Position numbers and translations under genes: made by a program. A stretch of DNA of 64,000 bases from Parachlorella kessleri (Eukaryota; Chlorophyta; Trebouxiophyceae; Chlorellales; Chlorellaceae). The stretch is taken from NCBI GenBank assembly GCA_001598975.1, contig BBXU01000960.1, forward strand, positions 22,600-86,599, given 5' to 3'. The notes under the pieces were generated by a model. The model was not told the DNA's origin. It searched no databases and was given only the letters and a program-made list of their open reading frames with translations. This document shows, in pieces, positions 1 through 11,941 of the stretch (positions are counted from its first letter, which is position 1; every line of letters starts with the position of its first letter).

Positions 1-3000
1 GCTTCTGACCCGCTGACAGACAAGGCAGCCAGCGCAGGCGGCAGGTTACAGTATCGTGACTCACGCTCCAGCCTATCGACTCCCATCTGCACCATCCAGT
101 CCTCGGAGGCCGCGCAGGTCGGGTCCCAGCCAATGATGACGCCGCGGTACTCGTACCGCCGGTGCCTGATGATCTGGCCCACCTCGTACCGCACCCCGGT
201 ACTGCTGCCCTTCCGCCGCTTCACTCTGCGGCAGGGGAGCAAGTGTAGGGACCAGGGATGAGGCCGTTGTGGTCTGCCGCGCACTTCCATCCCAGCTCAG
301 ATGTAGGATCATTCCGTCAGGAAACCCTGTACTGCTGCTGAAGCTCATGTACCACGTCACTGCTGGCCAGCGGGGCCATTTTATAGCAAACCTGTCAATA
401 AGACGTCCTTGTGCTAGCTAGCACCCCCATACAGAGAGCAAAAACCCAAACTTCCGCACCTACCAGCTTCACTCACTATTGCCACAGGCCCACGCGGCAG
501 CAGCCAATTCCACAAACTCACAACATCGCAAGGGTTCCTCCTCCGCCAACATGCCACAGCGCCTCTCTCGCACAGCTGCTGCGCCCCACCTGGCCTCGTC
601 TCGGCTCTGCTCCTCAATGGCGCCCCTCAGCCTGCCAATGTGGGCCTCCAGCAGGTTGCGCGCGTTGCTGGGGGAGCCTTGCGGGGCGGGGCCACCGCCA
701 ACCACCTCATTAGTGATGCACTGCAACAGCTCCAGTGCCTCATCGTACTGGTAGAGGGCTGCACAGGCCTGCAATGCCAGGGGTGGACAGCAGCAGTGTT
801 GCGGTCCTAGGGCGCCAAGCTCACTCAGTTGGGGCTTCTACAGCAGCTTGGGCCTTGCTTGCTGGCTCACTACCGCCCGCCTGGGCCTGCAGGAGGGCGG
901 GCGGGTAGGAAGAGGCAGGACAGGAGCGACGAGGCTGCTGCAATTCAAGAATGTGTCACACAGACACCTGCGGCGCCGTGCAAGTCACAACTGCACCACC
1001 ATGCTGCCCTCCAGCAGCCTCACCCACATCTGAAGCTGTGGGCTTCCACAACTGTGTCCTGTGAGTCATCACATCTCCTTAGGCCTGGTTGCCACGTAGA
1101 TTAATACTTTCATAACAGCATTTAACTTGGGAACCCCAAACCTCATAGTTTCATATTCCAGGCGATCGCACTTCTCAGCCCAGCCCCACAGTTCCTTTCG
1201 GAACCATCTGTTCTGGGCGTTGTCATGCCACGGTCCATACACACTACCTGCCGCAGGCCACCGCTCGTACATCGCCAACATGGGATATGCTAAACCTCAC
1301 ATTGCAGCCCCCACCTTTGCCAGCTCTAGCCGTGAGTTGAATGTGTCGCTGTGGTCCTCCGCCACCAGCAGCCTCATGATGCTCTTCTGCAGCTTCAGCG
1401 CCTCCATGTCACTGTTGGACCCCAGCGCACTGCATGTCACGCGCAGCATGCATGGCATGCTTAGCACGGGAGACCCTTTGGGATGTGTGCATTGCTAGCA
1501 CCCAGCGCCTTGCCATGCTGTGGCTGACCGGCCCCTACCCTTACACACCTCTCACCAACAGGGCCCTACCACACTTCCACATAACCTGCCTGCCTAAAAA
1601 TGCCCCGGGCTACAGCCTGGGAAGCGGGCAGCCAGCAGCTCAACAGTTCCACCAAGGGAACAAAGCATGCAAAGCATGAGCCTGGCCCACCTGTAGATGG
1701 AGGCCAGGTTGAAGCACATGCGGGCGTAGACCTTGGCGGGAGCCATGGGCTGCAGGTGGCGCCGGTCAAACCCCAGCATGCCCAGGTCGCTCAGCAGCCC
1801 GCCCATCCCCTCCCTGCGCCAGGCCAAAGGAGCAGCACATGCAGTGGCATATTGGGACTATGTCGTGACATGAGGAGGCCGGGGCACCCTGTGCCCCACC
1901 ATCCAAACTGCTGGTGGTGTCCTTGCATTGTACCGCCAGGGCAGGGCTGCCAAGTGACAATCGCGGTGCTGGAAAGCCGGCTGCTGCCGTAATGCTTCTT
2001 CTGCCGGTGCAAATTGCCAGGTACCAAACCAAGGCTTCTTGTTTAAGGCTGTTCTACGATTGGCACCTCAAGGGTGGGCTCTCTCCACAAGTGAGCATAC
2101 CTCCCGAGCTGGACCCACTGTCCAGACCCCTTCAACCCACCGTGTCATGATGCGTCCCTGGTCAAACACGTCAATGAAGCGCTCCTCGTCCGAGTCCTGG
2201 GCTCCATAGTGAGTCACCACATGCATGGGCACATTCAGGACCCGCACCTCCAGCCCCGCCCGTGCAGCCACCTGTGCATGGAGGACACACATGACCAAGG
2301 TCAGCTAGCACATGTTATTAGGATCTATGCCCCTGCACGCCCGCAATGAAAGCCCGCACAGTAGGTCAGCATGAGTCGCCCCTCCACCGGCCCCTCCACC
2401 GGGCACAATGTCTGCTTGGCCGCATGCCACGACTTCGCTGTTCTGACTTTCCTGGGCAAGTCTTAACATCAACTTGTGGCTATGCTTGAGGCCATTCTAG
2501 CTGCAAGACATGAGGACAGCCTGCCTGCCTGCCTGCCTGCCTGCCACGCTCGCCTTGTCAAAGGGTACTCACCGCCGCATGAATCACCGCCAAACTGATG
2601 GGGATACCCTCCCGGTTGACCAGCACCTCACTCAGCAAGGAGTTGGCCGGGTCGTAGTAGCTCTCACGATTGCCCTGCGGTGAGCCAACACAAAGGAGAA
2701 AGTTTTGTCTACAGTCTTGAAGTACGGGTATAGCAGGCCACAAGAGTTGCGCTGTGTTAGGGCTGTGGGAGCTTGCCTTGCACAGAGGAAAATACACTGG
2801 GCAGGCGTCAAACACGGCGGGCAACACCTCGTTCGCCAAGATGAACTCCACGCACTTGCCGGAGCTAATCCTTGCTACAACCTTGCCAGATCCCCTGGAC
2901 GCGGCCCACACAATAGTTTGACGGGCCCATGCTTGTACCGGACCATCCTACTTGAATCAAAGACACAACTGAAGCATCCGCATGCAGCAACCAGGGGTAG

Positions 3001-4848
3001 GCACAGGCCATGCTGCTCGCCCACGCTCAGCACGGCCCCCCTGGCCGCATGCAGGCTCCGCCCACCTGAAGCCCCATGCCGTACCCCGCCGGCGGCGGGA
3101 TGGCGGCAAAGCCCGTGTGCGACACCGGCGGCGTGGCCCCAAACAGCAGCGCAGACAGGATCTCCAGGGCGGGCACCCCGCCGGCGACGCCAGCCTCAGC
3201 GAGTCGCCGCCGCAGCTCGGCGCCCAGAGCGTCCAGGGCTGAGCGCACCCAGGAGAGGTCTGCCAGGGGGTGGTGCACCGAGGCCTGTCACAGCAGGTAG
3301 GTCAGCAAGGCAAGAGGAGCGCAGCGTTTTGCAAAGTGGGTTGGGTTAGGTGTGTCAACAGAACGCGTGCTAACCGTGGCCCACCAACCCTCGTCGACAT
3401 CGTCTACCTGACAGGACATGATGTAAGAGTGTATCCTCACGCGCGCCCAGGGGCCCATTACACTTTCGACACCCGTATAAATATTCCAATGCCTGCGAGA
3501 GCTGGTATACTCGGCTAGTGCTAGGAACGGAGCCAGGCTGAGGACAGCTCAGAGGTTCCACCTGTCTGTCACACAATGTGGCCTGCCTCCTTTGAAGCAG
3601 TCCGGTGCCCCTGAAACTCACCACCAGCAAGGCGCCTTCATCCAGGTGGCGCCCCTCGTGCGCTGCCAGGAGCTGCGCCAGGTCATCAGCAGCCTGCCGC
3701 ACCAGTCTCAAGTGCACAACTTACTAGTGAAGACTGTCACCGCCATAGAGCAGCTGATGGTAGCAAACCGATCAAATGGAGCGCTGTCCTGGCGCAAGAA
3801 CCATACGTCCCATAGCGATACCTCACACGAGCCCCCAATCTGTATCAAAGCTCTGAATGCCATGCAGCTTGGATCCACAAGCATAAAGGCCAGCAAAGCC
3901 CCCTGGCATGATAGCTAAAGGATAACGGGCAACGGGCTCACTTCATCGCCAGGCGGCCAAGGCAGCAGGCCAATTAAAGAGCATGCGGGGCCTCAACAAC
4001 ATGAGCCCCACCTGCCGGCCAACCAGGTCCTCAGCGGCTACCCTGGCCCAGTACTTGGGGCCGCAGGCAACGCTGTCGCTCCCTATGCGGTCCACTATCA
4101 AATCCTGCAGGGGTAAGAACCCAAGGTGTGAGTGACAAACCCTCGATGCAACTCGATCGAATCCCACACCTTTAGGTTGCACCTGATCAACCCCGACAAC
4201 ATCCATGACCACTTGCAGTACCCACGTGGCAACCTGTTCAGGGTGTGGGCGTGCTCAGGTACCTGCCTTACTGCATACATGCCGCTACGAGAGGCACCCG
4301 GCAGCAAACACATAAGGCCAGCCTGGCTACCTTGCAGTTGTTAAACCCCAGGCGGTGCAGCTGCTTAATGGCGGGGTGCCAGCGGGAGGGCCACTGCAAC
4401 TGCCGCAGGCACTCGGACGCCTCTGCATCGACCTGCATAAAGCCTCGCAGCAGTCAGGCGTCCTAATGCAATGCCAAGCAATACGGGTGGGTGTGAAAAT
4501 CTTCTGACAGACAGGTGGTACGTGCAAGAAGCCCTGCCCAAGCTGCTGCCCGCCAAGCACCTGGGTTCTGGCTAGGAACAACTCATGCCAGCGACCGCTC
4601 CTCTGCAGCTGCTCCCACTCGTGGGACTGCTGACCGTGCCTCCATCGGGCGTTAACAAACCGTTCCCACAGTTGTGGGGCAGTGCCGACTTTTTGCCAGG
4701 TCTTGCAGACACATAGCGTGCGAGCTACATCCGAGGAGGTAAGGTTTCCAAGTATGACGTACAAGACCTCGGAGGGTAGTTCAAGTTCCCTCCCGGTTAC
4801 ATCTGAAGCTTCAGCAAGGTGCATGCTTGCAAGGTCTTCTGTCTCCAT
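1..4848 (-). CDS. FBXO21-like F-box protein with SirB1 and YccV-like domains (3' end beyond window)
   Basis: Predicted SCF ubiquitin-ligase substrate receptor of the FBXO21 type. Twelve exons read on the minus strand with matching phases: 4848-4561, 4432-4331, 4104-4012, 3693-3622, 3284-3066, 2881-2777, 2674-2573, 2271-2101, 1809-1691, 1429-1315, 768-590, 225-65; the rest lies off the left edge, about 575 residues are visible. Exon 1 holds the F-box (LELPSEVLYVILGNLTSSDV). Exons 6-8 hold the SirB1/transglutaminase-like fold (GNRESYYDPANSLLSEVL, REGIPISL, NVPMHVVTHYG). Exon 12 holds the YccV-like (hemimethylated-DNA-binding-like) domain (YEVGQIIRHRRYEYRGVIIG then WDPTC). This order matches animal FBXO21. 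Exon 6 ends in a GC donor (AG|GCAAGC); its acceptor (caag) is weak, so that exon is the least certain. ATG 4848 is the first in-frame Met. Domain identity is strong; exon borders are manual. Confidence 0.85.
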
Positions 4849-5081
4849 CTGCACATGCAAGGCGAGCCCCTGCCGCAGGACGTGCAATAGTAAAGGCAAT
4901 ACTGGACAACGGAGACGTCAGAAGACAAACAGTGGCACATCAAGGCAAAGGAACCTGGTGCGAAACAAGAGACAGACACCACAGCATGTGATCACAGCAC
5001 AGGTTGGGCGCCCAGTGGAAAGGCGCCGTGCCAGGAGCAAGGATTGGCCGAAGTAATAACGGGCTGCTGTCCTTGGTCATC
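4849..5081. promoter_or_regulatory. Divergent upstream region between F-box gene and GPATCH11 gene
   Basis: Only 233 bases separate the two start codons, which point away from each other, so both promoters and both 5' leaders must lie here. No TATA box or other named element is recognisable. The call rests on gene orientation alone. Confidence 0.5.
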
Positions 5082-6916
5082 ATGAAGCGAGCACGAAATG
5101 CCGCAAACCAGCATCGCAAGTTGTGGCTACCACCAGACGGCTCAGACGACGCCCTAGAAGACAATCAAACAGGCAAGCCCTGCATGATGCGGTATACCTT
5201 GGCTTGGGTCACCAAGAATACAGGCCAGGTCACTGCCTGCAGGTGGCACAGTGGAGGAGCCAGGGGAGGAGGACGACCTGGATAAGTTGCTGAACCAATA
5301 TGAGCAGCAAGCAGCCCAGGACCTGCAGCGGGTGCAGCCCAAAGAAGAGAAGAGACGGAAGCTTTCTGGTACACAGCAGCGAGAGGAGGCGCTGCAGCAG
5401 CCCCTTGCCGCAGACAACAAGTAGGCAGCAGGAGCAGTGGTCAAGACGCTACTCTGTGCATAAGAGCTGCTTTGTACGCAGACAGATTACCTCCTTTGAT
5501 TTGTTGCGACCTGTGCTGCATTCCCATGCTACTACAATGCTGCTCTTCTCATGCAACCTTAACACCGTTATGGCCAGGTTTGATCATTGGGGTAGAGATA
5601 CCCACTTTTCCCTTTCAGGGGCTTCAAGTTGCTGGCAGCGATGGGATACAAGCCTGGACAGGGGCTTGGAAAATCAGTGGAGGGCCGGTCAGAGCCCATC
5701 CCGCTTGACCTAAAACAGAACCGGTTGGGGCTAGGGGCAGAGAACAAGAAGGCAGCTGCTAGGGAAGCTCAGCGCCAGCGGGAGCGGGAAGCAGCAGGTG
5801 AGCTTGCAGCTTGAAGGTGGCTCTGTGCCTCCTGGACTGCTGCTTTTACAAGGCTCAACCGCACCACCTGATCTGAAGCCGCTTATTTGGACACCGGGAT
5901 CGCTTGCTGCAGCATTGCAGCTGCAAGTTTCAGCCTAGTCAGCTGGCCACTACTGTGCTGAGGGCTTACCCTCACTTGACTACAGATCGTGCTAAGCATG
6001 CCCAACATGAAGCAGACTTGAGTTTACAATTGGGGCGGCAGAGGACGGCGGAGCAGTTTGCAGCCAGGCGCCTTGCAGGGCAGCTTCGCAAGTCACAGCA
6101 GGTGGGGCCCCAAGCCCTTCACCCTAGTGCTACCAGAAGTTGGCCCGTCGCTTGAGTGGCAGCTCCAGTGTACAAAATTCCCCATCCGCTAAGAGCATAT
6201 GTGCTGGTGCTGGTTGTCATTTGAAGCGACAAACTGTGTAACTGGGGATGGTGTTCCACGTTTACTGTCTGCTTCTGCTTTGGCAGGTGTGCGAGTCTCT
6301 GGACATTGCAGCAGGCATTACAGCCAACTACCTTTGGCAGCCACCGCCAGAGGCAGACAGCAGCGAAGCTGCACCAGAGTCAGATGTGTCAGCAGTGGGC
6401 CATCCGCTGCGCCACCGCCTCCACAATGGCACTAGTTTACGCTTGGGGCAGCAAGCCGGAGAAGGTGGGCCAGGCAGAAGTGGGCTTGGCGGTTTGGCAG
6501 GAGCAGCTGATGACGAGTTGCTTGAAGAGGCTGAGTGCTTCAGGCGAGACTTCACCGGGCCTGGGCAGGATGGCGATGAGACAGCTGAGGAGCGACGGTA
6601 TAATGGGAGTGTTGCTGCCGCTGGTGCCAGCTCAAGGCTGGCCGGCACGCAAAGGGTTGCCGACATGAGCGGCCAGGACCGGCTGGCAGCCTCTGAGGGC
6701 CGCGCTTCTGCTGACGTTGCAGCTTCGGCAGCTGTCGCCGCTTTGAGCAGTGCCCCAGAGGGCTGGCATGAACTGCCGGTGCAGCACAGGCTGGAAGATG
6801 TGCTGCGTTACTTGAGGGAACAGTACCAATACTGCCTCTTTTGCGGCTGCCGGTATGAGGATGCAGCAGATTTGTACGCTAATTGCCCTGGCTTGATGGA
6901 AGGTGACCACGAATGA
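5082..6916 (+). CDS. GPATCH11: GPATCH11-like G-patch/DUF4187 protein
   Basis: Nuclear G-patch protein resembling animal GPATCH11 (CCDC75); the G-patch usually docks onto and activates DEAH-box RNA helicases. Exons 5082-5172, 5243-5420, 5619-5797, 5986-6101 and 6287-6916 sum to 397 codons plus stop. Residues about 91-140 form the G-patch (LLAAMGYKPGQGLGKSVEG, then PIPLDLKQNRLGLG). A charged helical stretch follows (REAQRQREREAA). The C-terminus has the DUF4187 signature YLREQYQYCLFCGCRYEDAA and ends NCPGLMEGDHE, as in GPATCH11. Between them lies an acidic, low-complexity region of about 130 residues. Intron 1 uses a GC donor (ACAG|GCAAGC), required to keep phase. It is divergent from the F-box gene and convergent with the methyltransferase gene. 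Confidence 0.9.
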
Positions 6917-7243
6917 GACCTCAAACCCTTAATCTTGTACAATGGTGTGTCCAACTGTGCCCGCATTCATCTCAGGCATGGAGGAAGCTTGGGCGGTCAA
7001 TGCAGGGGGTTACTCTGCCAGTAGACAATTCAGGGCTTGCTCCTACAGTGTCATTAGATCCTTGCCTTGCATCACAGCAACATGAGTCGGAATATAGACT
7101 GACAGGAGACGGGCTCTTTCCTACTGCCGAACATCGGCCACAATCTCTAATTAGTCAGGCAATTGCCGCAGACTATCACGATCGCTTAACTCAAAGTAAC
7201 TGCGTCGATAGCAACACAACTCGGCTGTCCCTTCTACTGTTGC
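6917..7243. other. Convergent intergenic spacer
   Basis: These 327 bases separate two stop codons in convergent orientation and should hold the 3' UTRs of the GPATCH11-like and methyltransferase genes. No TGTAA signal is visible on either strand here, and I see no other structure. Confidence 0.5.
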
Positions 7244-8138
7244 TCATGCCCACCCTATCCCGGCAACATGGGGTGCTATGAGCGCCATGCCTTCAACTTC
7301 AAATCGCGTGGCATCGATTCCACCAGGAAATCCTGCTGCCTCAATGACCGGCAGCGGATCCCGTGTCAAGCGGCATCCATCAGCCAGCAGCTGCTGCAAG
7401 GGGTTGAATGCCCTTTGGCCCAGCTGCAGCAAAAACCGGTCCTGCATCCACAGTCTGGTCAGACTTGGTTAAACCGTGCAGCTGCTTTGCGAACTCTGAT
7501 GTTATGGGTACACCCAAACCCTGTGCTTTTGAAACCTGGATGCCAACAGGAGCACCTCCAGGCTTGGTGCAGGTGCGCCTCGCAGTACGCTTGGGGTACA
7601 GACATTGCCAACAGGGGCACCCCAGCTGGGTTTGCCAGGGTGCTATCATCTGGGACATGCTACCCACCCCTGCAGCCTTCACCTGTCCTGCTATGGTGTG
7701 CTCTATGAACAAGAAGGCCCCACCAGGCCGCAGTACTCTCTTCACTTCGCGCAGCACCGCGGGCACGTCAGGCACGGAGCAGAGCACGAGGGTGCAGACC
7801 ACGGCATCCACTGATGCATCTGGCAAGGGGAGTGCTTCAGCCTGCCCCTCCACCCAGGTCAGCCGGTCGTCTGGCCACCCCAGCTGCGCTGCTGCATCTT
7901 GAAGGTGGGGCAGCATGTACGGGTTTGGGTCCACGCCAGTAATGTGTACATTAAGGATCTGGCCACTGGAACTGCTGCTGTTTGCGCCGTAGAAAGCCAG
8001 GTTGGGCCCTGTACCAATGCCAAGCTCCAAGACTTCAGCTGCCCTGCCACTGGCTGCAGCTGGCTGTAAAGCGCCCTCTGCAAGCTGATGGAAGAGGCGC
8101 TGCTTAAAGGGGGCAATTGCCTGCTCGTACTCCGCCAT
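7244..8138 (-). CDS. METTL7-like SAM-dependent (thiol) methyltransferase
   Basis: Class I SAM-dependent methyltransferase most like animal METTL7A/B (TMT1) and related plant proteins. The large exon (8138-7683) carries motif I VLELGIGTGPNLAFYG, the post-II acidic region GVDPNPYMLPHL, motif IV DAVVCTLVLCSVPDVPAVL and VLRPGGAFLFIEHT. The last exon (7423-7244) follows a good acceptor (tttttgctgcag) and gives LGQRAFNPLQQLLADGCRL, matching the METTL7 C-terminus. Donor GTGAAG at 7682. About eight residues found in animal METTL7 between these exons are missing here, so a small exon may exist in 7435-7682. The frame stays open upstream to 8327 without an ATG, so ATG 8138 is the conservative start; an upstream exon encoding a membrane anchor or transit peptide is possible. 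The natural substrate is not inferable. Confidence 0.8.
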
Positions 8139-8730
8139 CCCGGTGGCCTGCAGAAAGGAACCGTGCTGCCTGTCCCACGCTGCCGTTGTAACTTGCACAC
8201 TTCGACTTGCCCAGCCCCGCAGTGTTAGCAGAGCAGTCTCGACTGCGTACCATGCTAAGCGCAAACGAGCGGTCAAGGAAGGAGTTCCTGTTGCAAGCTG
8301 CGCAGCACCAGACAGGGGAGGCCCCTAGCAGCGTCAAAGTCTGCCTCCTGCTGCTGGTAGCTCCCCCGCTGCTGATCAGTTGAGCTCGTGACGACTGAGT
8401 TCCAACCCTTGGGCGCTGGTAAGGGGCTCGGTGGCCCCATGAGAGCCAACGCAGGCTTGCACCTGGAACTTGCATGTGTGGTTGAGGGGTGCACCAAAGC
8501 ATTTCTGCAAATTAGCAACGTGCTGTGGTAGGCGACAAGGCCTGGAAGGCTTGGAACGAGAAAGCAGCTATATCGTAATCAGGACTAAGGGGCGCCGAGG
8601 TCCAGCTGTTCCAATGTCTCTCTGAGAATCCTTTGGGAGTATTGTGACCTGTCGTCACCTAATTCTTCATCACGCTGTGGCAGGCGTTCGGCACAAGCCC
8701 GGCGAGCTGCCAAGTAGAGCTCTCAAGAAA
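8139..8730. promoter_or_regulatory. Divergent upstream region (methyltransferase / coiled-coil gene)
   Basis: The segment separates divergent start codons. The left part (8139-8327) is open in the methyltransferase frame and probably transcribed as coding or 5' exon. Beyond that nothing specific is recognisable. Confidence 0.35.
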
Positions 8731-11656
8731 ATGGAAGGCAACCGCCCACGGGCGGCAAGTGGAAGGAGGGAGACCCCCAGGATAGCGACAGTAACCTTGG
8801 ACGGCAGCTTGTTAAGTGTCACCCAGGGAGGCGCTGGACGATGGCAGGGAGAGCAGCTGAGGCCCGTGAGGAGTGCAGGCACACGGTCGGACAGGATGCT
8901 TCTAGACACAGGAGAAAGTGAGGACTAGAGGCCTTATTGCCCTCTATAATCCCTCTCAATTACTCCCTTCCAAAAACTGGCACCTTAGCCCTGCAGGCGA
9001 GGACAGCTACTTGCAGACACTGCGGACCCACTTTGTGCGGAAGAGCACAGCCGAAACTGCCTTCCCTATGCACAAGCCATCGCGTAAATACACCTCTCCA
9101 ACGCCGACGGCTTCTGGTCAAGCCAAAGCCAGTATGGCTGGTGTCTCACCCGTCCTGGCAAAGAGGTTCTCCAACGCCAGTGCGCATTGCGCAGTCTCCA
9201 GCATTGCATCGTCCTCTGGGAAGGCGACAGAACCTCTGGCTCTTAATAGCCCGTTGCAGCAGCAGGAGCTGACTATCTGGCAGCAGCGGGAACAGGAGCT
9301 GCTGGATGCCCAGGTTGGTGGCTTCTGGCAAGCACTGCCATTAGGCAGACCTGCCAGCATTGCAGCCTAGGGGTCAGATCAGAGGTGTTTGACTAACTTA
9401 TGTCACACCGGAGGCCTCGCTATGTAGGCCATACCAGGCAAGCATGCGCATGTCAAGTGTTTCTTGTGGATGTGCTCCCAGGAGACGCGCCTTGCACAGC
9501 TTGAGGATGCATTGCTGGCCCGCCAAGACAAGCGGGAAGCATATGTGATACACCGCCTGGAGGCTGCTGCCGCTGACAAGGTTGCGGTGTTGGCTCGCCA
9601 GCGAGAACAGCTGGCGAAGCAGAAGGCTGAGCTGGCAGAGCTGGCTAAGCACGCTAAGATTGAGCCGGTGAGCACCTGCGTAATGGGAGCATTGGTGTGA
9701 AAGGTCACTCTGGATGTGATTCCAGGATGCCAAGGCTTCATATTTCCCATGCCATGTTAAGTGTTGTTTGCGCCAAATGCTGAAAATGTCGCGTTGGAGG
9801 TGAATTCTTCTTCTTTCATATTGGGGTGGCAGGGCAAAAGGAGCCAGCCGGCTTCCCCCAAGCTGCCGCTGCTGGCCAGGGTGCAGAAGCCAATACCACC
9901 CGCCTCTCCCACACTGGCAGCTGCGGTGCAGGAGGCCAGAAACAACCTCAGCTCCATCTCAGTGAGTGCAGTGGTGATTCCTTTTTGCGATGCCCTTATT
10001 TCATGCAGTTTTTTGATATCCATCAGACTGCTTTGCCGTAAGCAGCACTTGGGCTGTGGGCTTCACATGTGTAATGCTAACGCCGCCTTGCCTTGGCGAT
10101 GCCTCAGCAATGTTGAGATTCAAGTCGCACCGGCTAGCATTAACTTTCTGTGAAGGTTGCAACTTCTCATTTTAAATGTCCTTTCGCAGCACATTTCTAA
10201 TCTGGAATCGGGCCTGCAATCCAAGCTGGCTTTTGGCTCTGGCACACACCTGCCAGCCGTTCAGCAGCCTCTGGCCAGTGAGAAAGCCTTGGAACGACGT
10301 GCTTGGGTGGACCGCAAGATGGAAGTCTACAACAAGCAGCTCAGTTCTGTCTTCTCCAACATACAGGTAATTGCACACGCAGCACACGTGTGTGAGGTCC
10401 TATCCCTATTTACCAGGAGAGATAGTGCAGGCCACTTAGTACTACGATCATGCATCACCGCGCCCCATCACATGTGTATATGATTGCCTCATCATGATAC
10501 AAGGCTGGGGGGGTGTATCTGCAGCCACACAGGGATGCGAGTCTCTTCTTATTTGCGAGTGCAGGCAATCAAGGCTACCACAGGGCATGTCACGCATCCG
10601 CTGGAGCCATTGCATATGAAGCGCCAAGCCTCCATGAGGATTGGGGCGCAGGCGCAAGCATGCAATCACATGCCCAGTTGCGAGGCAGACAGCTTGGGAG
10701 CTGGTACATCTACAAATAATTCTAGCACTGATATAAGACCGATTGTATCTTTTGGAGTGGCTGAACCACTTCCAGCATGCAGCAGCGCTTCAGGGATACA
10801 GGATGGCAAGACATCAGCAGCACGCCCTCAGGTGAAGCAGATTGCCAACTATGTATATAATTTACATCAACAATAAGCCCCACACTGTTTTGCTAATTGG
10901 TTGGTAGATAGTGCAGAGGTTTGAAGCTGTGTGGTGTCAGCGCCGGATGCATAGTACGCTCAGTTGGGCATCTCAGCAATATCTTTCCCCTTGGTGATCG
11001 TTTTCAGAGCGCTTGAAGGGAACTACCTATTTCCCCTGCTTGCCAGTTAAATACAGTGAAATGACTGTGCTTTGCTGCCATGCGTGAAGGTTGAGCTGCC
11101 TGAGGAGGATCGCAAAAGCGAGCCATCCTGCAATGAGGCCGATGAAGTGCCTCAGATAATGCTCGCCTCGCGCAGTGGCAGCTCCCAGCCACACCAGCAT
11201 GAAGCCATACTTGCTGGAGAGCTTGCAGTCACGGAGCAGGAGTTGTTTGGTGGTGATGAGACCTCCAGACCTGCAGCCGGCACTGCTGCGGTGCACGTGT
11301 GCCAAAATGCTTCCGCAACAGGGGCAGCAGACAGCTGCCCTGCTGCTGCGAACCACACAGGGGCAGCTGGCATTGCAAGCTGCGACACAGCAGCAAGCGC
11401 CATTGAGGCAGTGGAGGGCGAAACGAGCAGTGGTGCAGCACTTTATCCAGACGAGGAGCCTGATACCCGAGGGAACGGTTTGGAGTCCTTGGAGTCCACG
11501 GTGCTGGAAGACGAGCTGCAGGCTCACTTGCAAAGTTTGGCGCAGCATGGCCTGGCCACCTTGCAGGCCGAGGCGTTGGCGGCCTTGTCTGGGGCAGTCG
11601 GGCAGGTAACAGATGGGTCTGAGGACAATGAATGCACCACCATGCCTGTCACATGA
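8731..11656 (+). CDS. Coiled-coil protein, function unknown
   Basis: I do not recognise this gene. Seven exons with consistent phases (8731-8917, 8997-9313, 9482-9667, 9833-9961, 10190-10366, 10565-10831, 11090-11656) encode 609 residues. Exon 3 is strongly helical and charged (AQLEDALLARQDKREAYVIH, VLARQREQLAKQKAELAELA), typical of a coiled coil; exon 5 also looks helical (HISNLESGLQSKL, WVDRKMEVYNKQL). Exons 1, 2, 6 and 7 are low-complexity, rich in Ser, Ala and Glu. No signal peptide or membrane segment is seen. Cytoskeletal or basal-body scaffolds often look like this, but that is only a guess. The gene ends 271 bases before the LINE target-site duplication. Confidence 0.7.
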
Positions 11657-11926
11657 GACTGTGATGGGAATGCCAATGACAGTGCACCCATGCCGCTCTG
11701 GAACTTGTAGACTACTTGACAAAGCACTTGACGGCAGCGGTAGTCCCAAGCCCACCTCAGGATCTTTCCAACTGTACGGGTAACATCTTGTCCACTGAGG
11801 CAGTACGCCTTTCGTCGACTAATTGTTTGACCATGGCATGGTACCAGTCCGCACGCAAGCCAATGCAGAGTGGAGAAATGGTGTTCATGTGACATTTCTA
11901 AACATTGGTTCAGGTTTTCTAAACCT

Positions 11927-11941
11927 AAGCTTGGCCTAGAC
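11927..11941. repeat. LINE target-site duplication, copy 1
   Basis: The 15 bases AAGCTTGGCCTAGAC here recur exactly at 13469-13483, on the other side of the LINE. This is the copy at the element's 3' end. Confidence 0.9.

Noticed and set aside
7454..7683. Alternative METTL7-like last exon starting ACTGTGGATGCAGG
   Set aside because: It would need phase 2, while the preceding exon ends in phase 0; the acceptor tttttgctgcag at 7424 fits phase and has a better pyrimidine tract.
10917..10993. Extra exon of the coiled-coil gene
   Set aside because: It is open and flanked by AG and GT, but its length breaks the phase between the neighbouring exons, which join perfectly without it.
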